Below are positions 52,508 to 60,872 of a DNA stretch of 64,000 nt, one piece after another. The number at the start of each line of letters is the position of its first letter. The first letter of the stretch is position 1. The position numbers and the translations under genes were made by a program. Location: NCBI GenBank assembly GCA_963753545.1, contig CAVWCQ010000008.1:3782001-3846000 (forward strand). Reading direction: 5' to 3'. This DNA is from CAVWCQ01 sp963753545 (GTDB lineage: Bacteria > Chloroflexota > Anaerolineae > Aggregatilineales > Aggregatilineaceae). Below the pieces are notes generated by a model. It worked only from the letters and a program-made list of their open reading frames with translations, was not told the DNA's origin and did no database searches.

Positions 52508-53356
52508 TTGTTTATCCAGCCATTGATATCCGGCAGGGGCACGTCGTCCGCCTGCTGCACGGCGATCCGAACCAGCAGACGATCCACGCCGACGATCCCG
52601 CCGAAGTGGCGCGGCGCTGGCAAGCGGCGGGTGCATCCTGGCTGCACGTGGTCAATCTGGACGGTGCGTTAGGCGAAGCGCCGCTGGCCCTCGATACACT
52701 GCGTTTGCTGGCAAAAGTCGGCCTGCCGATCCAGTTTGGCGGCGGGCTGCGGACATTAGAGGATGTTGGCGCGGCGCTTGAGGCGGGCGCGGCGCGGGTG
52801 ATCCTGGGAACTGTCGCCGTGCAAAATCCCGATATCGCCGCCGAAGCCGTCCGCCGCTTTGGCCCAGAGTCGATCACCGTCGCCCTGGATGCGAAGGGGG
52901 ATCAGGTCGCCACACACGGCTGGCAGCAGGTCAGCGCCTGGACCCCCGCAGTATCTCGGCAAACGCTTCAAAGCAGGCGGCGTGAAGCATGCGCTTTATA
53001 CCGATGTTGGGCGTGACGGCGATCTGTCGGGCGTCAACATCGAGGCGACGGCGCGGCTTGCTCAGGAAACCGGGTTAAACGTGATCGCGTCGGGCGGAGT
53101 AGCCTCCCTGGCGGATCTGGTCGGGCTGCGCCAAACAGGCCAGATCGCCGGGGTTGTGATCGGCAAGGCGCTTTATACAGGCGCATTCACCCTGCAAGAC
53201 GCACTCCGTATAGCAAAGGGAGAAGTCAATGACCCCCTAGCTAAAGCAAGGGGCTTGTCCCTGGCGCTACCGGACAAGTCCGGTATCCGAGACGTCTGGC
53301 GGATTGACGGCCGCCCATCGACCGAAGTCGATGTAAAAGTCCAAGCCGCAGCTTGA
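52504..53356 (+). CDS. hisA: ProFAR isomerase with a C-terminal extension from a mobile element (frameshifted)
   Basis: (beta/alpha)8-barrel isomerase. [20 protein letters not shown] with the first catalytic Asp, [22 protein letters not shown], then a shift near 52,950 to [20 protein letters not shown] (second Asp), [30 protein letters not shown] and [20 protein letters not shown]. The normal end falls near IAKG (about 53221). From there the frame continues about 45 codons inside the inserted element to TGA 53354, giving an unrelated tail ending DVKVQAAA. Confidence 0.9.
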
Positions 53357-53545
53357 CGGTGAAGATTTTACGCAGCGAACGATTACTCACTGCAACCCGC
53401 TCTCTTCAGTTGGTAAGGTGCGACAACCGTTTCCTCTGCCGGAGCAGAGTGTCTTGACCTTGTGAACCATTATAGCATCCTTGAAAGGAGAAGTCTCACC
53501 TTCCTCCCCACGCCTGAAGGCGGGGGTATCCGGTGAGTATTTTTG
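53221..53545 (+). mobile_element. ORF-less IS200/IS605-like element with structured RNA (relative of the IsrB element)
   Basis: The left end AGAAGTCAA and hairpin CCCCT-(AGCTAAAGCA)-AGGGG (53234-53253) match the left end at 17,011-17,042, keeping the loop sequence. The right end repeats AAAGGAGAAGTCTC and has stems CTCACC/GGTGAG (outer) and GCC-TGAA-GGC with CCCC/GGGG (inner), then TATTTTT. No transposase or nuclease frame is inside. The interior has further hairpins: TACCGGAC-AA-GTCCGGTA (53268-53285), CATCGAC-CGAA-GTCGATG (53316-53333), CTCTGC-CGGA-GCAGAG (53434-53449). It separates hisA from hisF. Confidence 0.78.
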
Positions 53546-54349
53546 ATGAACATGCTAGCGAAACGGATCATTCCCTGTCTGGATGTCAAAGAAGGGCGAG
53601 TCGTCAAGGGGATCAACTTTGTCAATCTGCGTGACGCGGGCGATCCGATCGAACAGGCTGTGATTTATGATCGCGAAGGCGCGGACGAACTGGTCTTTCT
53701 GGATATCACCGCAACTCATGAGGGCCGCGACACCATGCTGGACGTCGTGCGACGGGTAGCCGATGCCATCTTCATCCCTTTTAGTGTGGGCGGCGGCCTG
53801 CGCAGCGTAGCCGATATGCGAGCAACCCTGCTGGCGGGAGCAGACAAAATCGCCATCAACAGTTCGGCGGTGCGCACGCCCGATCTGATCACCGAGGGGG
53901 CAGAGCGCTTCGGCTCGCAGTGTATCGTGGTTGCCATCGACGCTCGCTGGAATGGCTCAAATTACGAGGTGTTTGTCAGCGGCGGGCGCACCCCAACCGG
54001 GCTGGACGCGCTAGAGTGGGCCTGCGAGGTCGAACGGCGCGGCGCGGGCGAAATTCTGCTGACCAGCATGGATCGTGACGGCACGCAGGACGGCTATGAA
54101 CTTCGCCTGACGCGGGCGATTGCCGACGCGGTAAATATTCCGGTTATCGCCTCCGGCGGCGCGGGCGCGCTCGATCACTTCCGCACCGCGATCACAGATG
54201 GCGGCGCGGATGCAGTGCTGGCAGCGAGCCTCTTTCACTACAAGCAGTTCAGCGTAGGTCAGGTTAAAACATATCTACACAACGCGGGCATCCCGATACG
54301 GCTGGTGGACGAGACATGGACGACCTTCAAACAATCATCGAACAGTTAA
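53546..54349 (+). CDS. hisF: Imidazole glycerol phosphate synthase, cyclase subunit
   Basis: Barrel subunit forming IGP and AICAR with His[21 protein letters not shown] with the catalytic Asp, [44 protein letters not shown] with the second Asp and [16 protein letters not shown]. About 267 aa from ATG 53546 or 265 from ATG 53552. The start lies only a few nt after the element's right end; the nearest Shine-Dalgarno-like GGTGAG (53532-53537) is part of the right-end stem. Overlaps hisI by 34 nt. Confidence 0.97.
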   Translation: MNMLAKRIIPCLDVKEGRVVKGINFVNLRDAGDPIEQAVIYDREGADELVFLDITATHEGRDTMLDVVRRVADAIFIPFSVGGGLRSVADMRATLLAGADKIAINSSAVRTPDLITEGAERFGSQCIVVAIDARWNGSNYEVFVSGGRTPTGLDALEWACEVERRGAGEILLTSMDRDGTQDGYELRLTRAIADAVNIPVIASGGAGALDHFRTAITDGGADAVLAASLFHYKQFSVGQVKTYLHNAGIPIRLVDETWTTFKQSSNS

Positions 54350-54660
54350 CCTGGAACGCGGACGGGCTGATCCCGACAGTCGTGCAGGAGCCGTCAACGG
54401 GCACTGTGCTGATGGTCGCCTGGATGAGCCGGGAAACACTGCGCCTGACGGTTGAAACGGGTGAAACCCACTTTTGGAGCCGCAGCCGCCAGCAAGTCTG
54501 GCACAAAGGCGAAACCAGCGGCAATACGCAAAAAGTGCTCGAAATTCGCGTCGACTGCGACGCTGATACGCTGCTGGTTCTTGTTGACCCGGCAGGCCCG
54601 GCCTGCCATACTGGAAATCATAGCTGCTTTTTCCGCCAATTGGAGGCTCTCCGTGACTGA
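54316..54660 (+). CDS. hisI: Phosphoribosyl-AMP cyclohydrolase
   Basis: Third step of the pathway, Zn2+-dependent. 114 aa with [40 protein letters not shown] and the metal-binding [20 protein letters not shown] and TGNHSCFF. Unfused; hisE follows as a separate gene. It overlaps hisF (34 nt) and hisE (8 nt). Confidence 0.96.
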   Translation: MDDLQTIIEQLTWNADGLIPTVVQEPSTGTVLMVAWMSRETLRLTVETGETHFWSRSRQQVWHKGETSGNTQKVLEIRVDCDADTLLVLVDPAGPACHTGNHSCFFRQLEALRD

Positions 54661-54937
54661 TACGCTCGCCCAGGTTTTCGCGATTATCCGAGATCGTCAG
54701 GTCAACCCCAAGCCCGGCTCGTATACCAACAAGCTTTTTGAGGCGGGTGAGGATGAAATCGTCAAAAAGATTGGCGAAGAAGCGGTTGAGGTCATCCTCG
54801 CGGTCAAGGGGCAGGGGGATGAGCGCGTCATTTCCGAATTAGCCGATCTCACCTATCACTGTCTCGTGCTGCTGGCCCAGCGCGGCCTGACCCCGGAAGA
54901 TATCGCCGCCGAACTCGAACGGCGCTATCATCCATAG
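54653..54937 (+). CDS. hisE: Phosphoribosyl-ATP pyrophosphatase
   Basis: Second step of the pathway. GTG 54653 behind GGAGG gives 94 aa: [40 protein letters not shown], then [15 protein letters not shown] and [18 protein letters not shown]. Typical all-alpha MazG-like fold. The longer in-frame extension upstream overlaps hisI and is not needed. Last gene of the his operon; no terminator is evident before glgB (34 nt). Confidence 0.95.
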   Translation: MTDTLAQVFAIIRDRQVNPKPGSYTNKLFEAGEDEIVKKIGEEAVEVILAVKGQGDERVISELADLTYHCLVLLAQRGLTPEDIAAELERRYHP

Positions 54938-54971
54938 ACCAGATCTGCACGTAACGAGGGGAGTAAAAAGG

Positions 54972-57212
54972 ATGCCGCTTGAAATCCATCCTGGCGCAAT
55001 TGAGTCGCTGCTGAACGGTGATCATGGCTCTCCGTTCGAACTGCTAGGTCCCCACCCCGACGGCGACAACGTTTCCGTTCGCGCCTTTCGCCCAACCGCC
55101 CGCCGCCTCTGGATCGTGGATGAAACCAGCGGTGAGCGTTCCGAAATGAACCGCCTGCACGATGAAGGCTTCTTCGAACTGAGTGTTCCCGGTGAATGGC
55201 CTGGGCTGTGTTACCACTACGAAGCCGAGACCTTCGAGGATGAGACTGAAACTTTTGCCGATCCCTACGCCTTTCCCCCGCTGCTCACCGAGTACGATCT
55301 CTATCTGTTTGGGCAAGGCGAACTGCTGTATGGCTATGAAAAACTGGGCGCGCACCTCCGTGAAGTGAACGGGGTCAAGGGCGTGAATTTCGCCGTGTGG
55401 GCACCTAACGCCTACCGGGTCAGCATCCTTGGTGACTTCAATCGCTGGGATCGGCGCGTCCACCCGATGCGTACGCATGGACTGAGCGGCGTCTGGGAAC
55501 TGTTTGTCCCTGGACTTAACGAAGGAACCGTTTATAAATTCGAGCTGCGTTCGCGTTTGGGCGGTTACCAGACCGAAAAAGCGGACCCCTACGGCTTCTT
55601 TTCAGAAAAGCGGCCCCGAACGGCTTCCATTGTTGCCAACCTGAAAACGTACCAGTGGTTGGACGCGGAATGGATGTCCGCGCGGGCGGCCCATAACCCG
55701 CTAAACTCCCCCCTTTCCTTCTATGAAGTGCATCTTGGATCGTGGCGGCGTCGCCCGGACGGAACATGGCTCAGCTACCGCGAACTGGCGGATGAACTGG
55801 TGCGCTATGTGAAGGATTTGGGCTATACCCATATCGAGTTGATGCCCGTCGCGGAACATCCTCTCGATGCTTCGTGGGGTTACCAGACCGCCGGATATTT
55901 TGCCCCAACCAGCCGCTTTGGAACGCCTGACGATTTTATGTACTTTGTCGATATCTGCCATCAAAACGACATTGGCGTCATCCTTGACTGGGTTCCTGCC
56001 CATTTTCCCAAAGATGGTTACAGCCTGAGCTATTTTGACGGGACGCACCTTTACGAGCACGCCGACGCGCGCAAAGGGGAACATCCCGACTGGGGAACCT
56101 ACATCTTCAATTATGGGCGCAACGAGGTTCGCAACTTCCTGATCAGCAACGCCCTGTTCTGGCTGAAGGAATATCACATCGATGGGCTGCGCGTGGATGC
56201 CGTGTCTTCGATGCTCTACCTGGACTTTGGGCGCAGGGGCGGCGAATGGCTCCCCAACCAGTTTGGCGGTAACGAAAATCTGGAAGCCATCAGCTTCATG
56301 AAAGAAGCGAATGAAGTCCTGCACCGGGAATGCCCTGGTGCCATGACCATCGCGGAGGAATCGACTGCCTGGCCGATGGTCTCGCGCCCCACCTATCTGG
56401 GTGGACTGGGGTTTACCCTCAAGTGGAATATGGGCTGGATGCACGACACGCTCGACTATATGAAAACCGATCCGCTCTACCGCCGCTACGCCCACCACCG
56501 GATCACGTTTTCGCTCATCTACGCCTTCAGTGAAAATTTTGTGCTGTCCCTGTCCCATGATGAGGTCGTGCATGGCAAGGGTTCGCTGATCGGCAAAATG
56601 TCGGGCAGTGACTGGTGGCAAAAATTTGCCTCCCTGCGCCTGCTTTTTGGCTACCAGTACACCCACCCCGGCAAAAAACTCAACTTTATGGGCCAGGAGT
56701 TTGCCCAGTGGCGCGAATGGAGCGAGGAGCGGAGCCTGGATTGGGATCTGCTCAACTGGCCGACCCACAGCCGGATGCAGGCCTGGGTGCGCGATTTGAA
56801 CCATTTTTATAGGGAACAGCCCGCGCTCTACGAGACTGATTTCAGTTCCAAAGGCCACCGCTGGATCGAATCCAACGACGCCGATCAGAGTGTATTTAGC
56901 TATCTCCGCTTTGCGGATGACCCTTCCGATTTTGTGGTGGTTGCCTGCAACTTCACCCCGATCCCGCGCCACAATTATCGAATTGGTGTGCCCGCAGCGG
57001 GGCGCTATGTCGAATTGATGAACAGCGATTCGGCGCATTACGGCGGCGGCAATATGGGCAACCTGGGCGGGGTAGAAACGGACTCGGTAAGCTGGCACGC
57101 CTGGGACCAGAGCCTGTCGCTGACCGTTCCTCCCCTGGCAGTCATCATACTCAAACTCGAACCACCGCCAGCAGACGAGAACAAACTGACCTCCAATGGC
57201 CTTGACGTTTAA
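54972..57212 (+). CDS. glgB: 1,4-alpha-glucan branching enzyme
   Basis: Introduces alpha-1,6 branches in glycogen. 746 aa, GH13_9 type. N-terminal extra domain (about 1-110), CBM48 (about 115-220: GVNFAVWAPNAYRVSILGDF), GH13 barrel with nucleophile Asp in HIDGLRVDAVSSMLYLDF, acid Glu in MTIAEESTAWP and Asp in FVLSLSHDEVVHGKGSL, and the C-terminal beta domain (about 640-740). Possibly cotranscribed with hisE by position, but functionally linked to treZ and the sugar transporter. Confidence 0.96.
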   Translation: MPLEIHPGAIESLLNGDHGSPFELLGPHPDGDNVSVRAFRPTARRLWIVDETSGERSEMNRLHDEGFFELSVPGEWPGLCYHYEAETFEDETETFADPYAFPPLLTEYDLYLFGQGELLYGYEKLGAHLREVNGVKGVNFAVWAPNAYRVSILGDFNRWDRRVHPMRTHGLSGVWELFVPGLNEGTVYKFELRSRLGGYQTEKADPYGFFSEKRPRTASIVANLKTYQWLDAEWMSARAAHNPLNSPLSFYEVHLGSWRRRPDGTWLSYRELADELVRYVKDLGYTHIELMPVAEHPLDASWGYQTAGYFAPTSRFGTPDDFMYFVDICHQNDIGVILDWVPAHFPKDGYSLSYFDGTHLYEHADARKGEHPDWGTYIFNYGRNEVRNFLISNALFWLKEYHIDGLRVDAVSSMLYLDFGRRGGEWLPNQFGGNENLEAISFMKEANEVLHRECPGAMTIAEESTAWPMVSRPTYLGGLGFTLKWNMGWMHDTLDYMKTDPLYRRYAHHRITFSLIYAFSENFVLSLSHDEVVHGKGSLIGKMSGSDWWQKFASLRLLFGYQYTHPGKKLNFMGQEFAQWREWSEERSLDWDLLNWPTHSRMQAWVRDLNHFYREQPALYETDFSSKGHRWIESNDADQSVFSYLRFADDPSDFVVVACNFTPIPRHNYRIGVPAAGRYVELMNSDSAHYGGGNMGNLGGVETDSVSWHAWDQSLSLTVPPLAVIILKLEPPPADENKLTSNGLDV

Positions 57213-57230
57213 GAACATTTGTTCTATAAT
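57202..57230 (+). promoter_or_regulatory. Sigma-70-type promoter with LexA/SOS-box-like palindrome
   Basis: TTGACG (57202-57207), 17-nt spacer and TATAAT (57225-57230). GAACATTTGTTC (57213-57224) fills most of the spacer and fits the GAAC-N4-GTTC SOS box of Gram-positive-type LexA. The promoter begins inside the glgB stop region. It would transcribe the non-coding stretch and then the receiver/reductase gene at 57627. Confidence 0.65.
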
Positions 57231-57237
57231 TGTATCT

Positions 57238-57262
57238 GGGGAGGGGTCTCATCTCCCTCCCC
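57238..57262 (+). terminator. GC-rich hairpin directly after the SOS-like promoter
   Basis: GGGGAGGG (57238-57245) with CCCTCCCC (57255-57262), 8 bp, no U-run. It may terminate glgB or form the 5' end of the new transcript; classification as terminator is tentative. Confidence 0.4.
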
Positions 57263-57626
57263 ATCTGGATAGCCTGAAGGTGGGCCACGGTTAGAGAATC
57301 GTTAGTCATCATGCCGTTTTTGGGGGGGTAACGGGGTCCTCACGAGAAGAAAGTGATCAACTAGGGCTTTTTCTCGGCTGGCTCCAGGCCCCTTGTTGAT
57401 CACAACGGACCCCATAAATGATCCTTGATCCCATCCTGATGCATAGTAAAGCCCTTTTTTGATCATTTCCGGGCAATTTGCGCTCATCGACCATGCCTGA
57501 CTCGCTCGAGCCGCATCATTTTTTGTGTGCGCGAGATCGTTAGCCAGCCCTCGATTGTTTGCGTGGGCAAGAGGGCGGCTCATTCCCTAAAATCTCTACC
57601 ATAGATCATCGGCAGGAAGCAGACAT
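57263..57626 (+). other. Structured non-coding stretch of unknown function
   Basis: No convincing gene on either strand. Near 57314-57335 CCGTT/AACGG forms a hairpin; 57333-57413 form an extended hairpin: GGGGTCC (57333-57339) with GGACCCC (57407-57413), enclosing GTGATCAAC (57353-57361) with GTTGATCAC (57395-57403). TGATC occurs five times within about 135 bp. A 93-codon minus-strand frame across it lacks family resemblance. It could be a small RNA, a 5'-UTR element or the remains of a mobile element. Confidence 0.45.
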
Positions 57627-59291
57627 ATGACCGGGAAACCGATTATTTTTGCTGTAGACGACGAAGGATATGTGCTGCAAGCCGTCGAGATGGACTTGCG
57701 GCGTCAATACGGGGGCCAGTATCGGATTATGCGGGCGGAATCGGGGGCCAAGGCCCTTGATACGCTCAAACGGGTCAAACTGCGAGGCGAACCGGTTGCG
57801 CTCCTGCTGGTCGATCAGCGTATGCCGCAGATGAGCGGCATCGAATTTCTGGAACAGGCGATTGAACTGTACCCTGATTCCAAGCGTGTATTGCTCACCG
57901 CCTACGCCGATACGGAAGTCGCTATCCGCGCTATCAACCAGATCAAAATCGATTATTATCTGCTCAAGCCCTGGGAGCCACCCGAAGAGCACCTTTACCC
58001 TGTGCTGCAGGACCTCCTCGATGACTGGCAGGCCGCGTTCCGGCCCGACATGGCAGGGGTGCGTCTGATTGGACACCGCTGGTCGTCACCAACGCACCAG
58101 GTTCGCGATTTTCTGGCCCGTAACCTGATTCCTTATGAATGGCTCGATATTGAAGCGTCGCAGGAAGCGCGCCGTCTGCTCGAGGCGTGTGGCTGTGGGC
58201 GTGAAGAACTGCCGCTGGTTTTCTTCACGGACGGCACGTGGCTATCGAATCCTGATGTTCCCACTATCGCTCATAAAATCGGCCTGAAGACCCAACCAGA
58301 GCGGCCCTTCTACGACTTGATCATTATTGGCGGCGGCCCCGCAGGATTGGCAGCGGGCGTTTATGGCGCATCCGAAGGACTCCGCACGGTGCTGATCGAA
58401 CGGCGAGCGCCCGGCGGTCAGGCTGGAATGAGTTCCAAAATCGAAAATTATCTTGGCTTCCCATCTGGTCTGAGCGGGGCAGATCTGGCCCGTCGTGCCG
58501 TCACGCAAGCGCGGCGCTTTGGCGTGGAAATCCTGACGCCGCAGGAAGTCACCGAAATCAGCCTGCGCGATCAGTACCGGATCGCCCACCTCGCTGACGG
58601 AACCGAGCTGACCAGTTACGCCATCCTGCTGTCGATGGGCGTCTCCTACCGCCGGATGGATGTCCAGGGTTGTGACAAGCTGACCGGAGCCGGAATTTAT
58701 TACGGTGCGGCGACGACCGAAGCCCCGCTTTACCGGGGTGACGATGTCTATGTCGTTGGCGGCGCAAATTCTGCCGGGCAAGCCGCCATGCATTTTTCGC
58801 GCTTCGCTCGCTGTACGACTATGTTGGTCCGGGAACCATCGCTGGCGGTCAATATGTCGCAGTACCTGGTCGACCAGATCGAGGCGACGCCATCCATCAA
58901 AGTGTTGACCAATACCACCGTTACCGATGTCGAAGGGGACTCGAATTTGCAGTCAATCACCATCGCCAACACCGAGACGGGTGAAAAACAGCATTTACCC
59001 GCCCGCGCCCTGTTTATCTTCATCGGCGCAACTCCCCACACCGAATGGCTGGATGGCCTCGTCGAACGCGACAAAGAAGGGTTTATTCTTTCTGGCCCGG
59101 ATGTGATGCGCCGCGATCAACCGCCGAAGGGGTGGAATCTCAAGCGTGATCCGTTCCTGCTGGAGAGCAGCGTTCCCGGCATTTTTGTCGCTGGCGATGT
59201 CCGCCACCGCTCGGTCAAACGTGTCGCCTCTGCCGTAGGGGAAGGATCAATGAGCGTGATGTTCATTCACCAATACCTGGGGAGCCTTTAA
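57627..59291 (+). CDS. Receiver-thioredoxin-like-FAD reductase fusion
   Basis: 554 aa. Residues about 1-140: receiver (AVDDEGYVLQAVEMDLRRQY, LLLVDQRMPQMSG, VLLTAYAD, YLLKPWEPPE). About 150-235: glutaredoxin/thioredoxin-like part (HQVRDFLARNLIPYEWLDIE). About 240-554: thioredoxin-reductase fold with IIIGGGPAGLAAGVYGASEG, NYLGFPSG, VYVVGGANSAGQAAMHFSRF and VPGIFVAGDVRHRSVKRVAS. The redox CxxC of true thioredoxin reductase is missing (GIYYGAATTEAPL in its place). Translationally coupled to the kinase gene that follows (TAATG). Confidence 0.85.
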   Translation: MTGKPIIFAVDDEGYVLQAVEMDLRRQYGGQYRIMRAESGAKALDTLKRVKLRGEPVALLLVDQRMPQMSGIEFLEQAIELYPDSKRVLLTAYADTEVAIRAINQIKIDYYLLKPWEPPEEHLYPVLQDLLDDWQAAFRPDMAGVRLIGHRWSSPTHQVRDFLARNLIPYEWLDIEASQEARRLLEACGCGREELPLVFFTDGTWLSNPDVPTIAHKIGLKTQPERPFYDLIIIGGGPAGLAAGVYGASEGLRTVLIERRAPGGQAGMSSKIENYLGFPSGLSGADLARRAVTQARRFGVEILTPQEVTEISLRDQYRIAHLADGTELTSYAILLSMGVSYRRMDVQGCDKLTGAGIYYGAATTEAPLYRGDDVYVVGGANSAGQAAMHFSRFARCTTMLVREPSLAVNMSQYLVDQIEATPSIKVLTNTTVTDVEGDSNLQSITIANTETGEKQHLPARALFIFIGATPHTEWLDGLVERDKEGFILSGPDVMRRDQPPKGWNLKRDPFLLESSVPGIFVAGDVRHRSVKRVASAVGEGSMSVMFIHQYLGSL

Positions 59292-60695
59292 TGATGCTCC
59301 AACAGATGCGTGATATTCCTCTTTTCGAGCACTTTTCGGAGGATCAGCTAGAGCACCTGAGCGGTCTGGGAACCGAGATGGAGATGGACGCAGGCGGAAT
59401 CGTGCTGCGCGAGGGTGCGCCTGCGGGCGGACTGTATGTGCTGCTCGAAGGGGAAATGGAGATTGTCAAACGGCTCGCCGGGCAGGATATCCTGCTGGCG
59501 ACACGAGGACCGGGTGTCTTTGTCGGGGAAATCTCGCTGCTTACGAACGCCCCTCCGATGGCAACCGTTCGCCTGACCAAACCGAGCCGCCTCTTAAAGT
59601 TCGAGGCCAGCCTGTTTCGCGAGGCGCTCGACGCTTCACCCACCTTGCGGCTGCTGCTCTCGACTATGGTGGAACGGCTGCGCAACACAGAAACACTCGT
59701 CCACCAGCACGAAAAGTTATCCGCGCTGGGCAAGCTGGCAGCAGGATTAGCTCACGAGTTGAATAATCCGGCCTCAGCAGGTATGCGCGCCGCCACCCAG
59801 CTTCCCGAAGTGTTCGGGGTGATTCAGCGCCTCGCTCTCAAGCTCAACCAGTTTAATCTCAGCACTGCCCAACTCGAATCGCTGATGCAGTTCCAAAATG
59901 AGTTGAGCCATTTTCGCTCGTCATCGACATCGGTTGATCCCCTCGTCCAAAGTGACCGCGAAGAAGAACTGACCGGCTGGCTTGAATCCCAGGAAATCAG
60001 CGATGGCTGGCAGTTTGCTTCGACGCTGGTTACGGCGGGAGTCACGGTTTCCACCCTGGAAATGCTGCTGAACAAGGTGGGGCCAGAAGCCTTTCCCGAA
60101 GTGCTCACCTGGCTGCAAAGCGCGCTTCAGGCCGAAACCCTGCTGCGGACCCTGCAAGAAAGCACGACCCGCATTTTTGAACTGATCCGTACCGTCAAAG
60201 CCTATTCCTACATGGATCAGACGCCCCAGCAGGATGTTGACGTTCATGATGGGTTGGAAAATACCCTGGCAATCCTCGGCTTTAAGCTCAAAAATATTGC
60301 CGTTCATCGGGATTATGATCACAGTCTGCCTCGCATATCCGTTTATGGCAGCGAACTGAATCAGGTGTGGACGAACCTTATCGACAATGCGATTGATGCC
60401 CTGGACGGGACCACCGATCCACAGAATCTGGATTCGCACCTCGCGTGATGGTGATCGTTTGGTGGTCGAAATTGCCGATAACGGTCCTGGCATCCCGCCA
60501 GACATCCAATCCCGTATTTTTGAACCCTTCTTCACCACCAAAGATATGGGAGAAGGAACCGGGTTAGGGCTGGATATCACCCGCCGTATCATCGTGGAAC
60601 ATCACCGGGGCAATATTAGCTTTACCTCCGAACCGGGCTATACCCGCTTCCGCATCTGCTTGCCCATTACCCCTGTTGAAAACTGCACGACATAA
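59291..60695 (+). CDS. cNMP-sensing histidine kinase (frameshifted)
   Basis: Residues about 5-120 form a cyclic-nucleotide-binding domain ([40 protein letters not shown]). A HisKA-like dimerisation region with [20 protein letters not shown] (His about 155) and a long helical insert follow. After [17 protein letters not shown] the frame shifts near 60,420 and continues [40 protein letters not shown] and [14 protein letters not shown] to TAA at 60693. Rejoined about 468 aa. With the preceding gene it makes a two-component pair in which the receiver carries a redox-type output. Confidence 0.88.
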
Positions 60696-60859
60696 AGTCC
60701 ACTTCTGATTCGTTTCCTACTACCTGGTATCGTGCTGCTCACTTTGCCCAATCAGGCTGGGTGAGGGGTAACAAACATAGGCGTAGGTTGGCCGTAGGCT
60801 GCCCATGCAACAGCCGCCCATTTATTTAAACGAAATCGGCTAAACTTATTGTGGCGTTG

Positions 60860-60865
60860 TATAAT
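60860..60865 (+). promoter_or_regulatory. -10 box directly before the L,D-transpeptidase start
   Basis: A perfect TATAAT at 60860-60865 lies 8 nt before ATG 60873; no good -35 and no Shine-Dalgarno are visible. The transcript would start about 60872, so it may be leaderless. The remaining 160 nt upstream (from 60696) show only a short direct repeat GTAGGTTG/GTAGGCTG. Confidence 0.4.
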
Positions 60866-60872
60866 GGGTCTC

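Noticed and set aside
53221..53356. tnpB remnant inside the small element
   Set aside because: The peptide read through it shows no RuvC, zinc or TnpB motif; it is an accidental extension of hisA.
55701..57218. 505-codon minus-strand frame opposite glgB
   Set aside because: Fully covered by the unmistakable glgB; no family resemblance.
57302..57583. 93-codon minus-strand frame after glgB
   Set aside because: No recognisable domain, overlaps a long palindrome, and no ribosome-binding site was seen.
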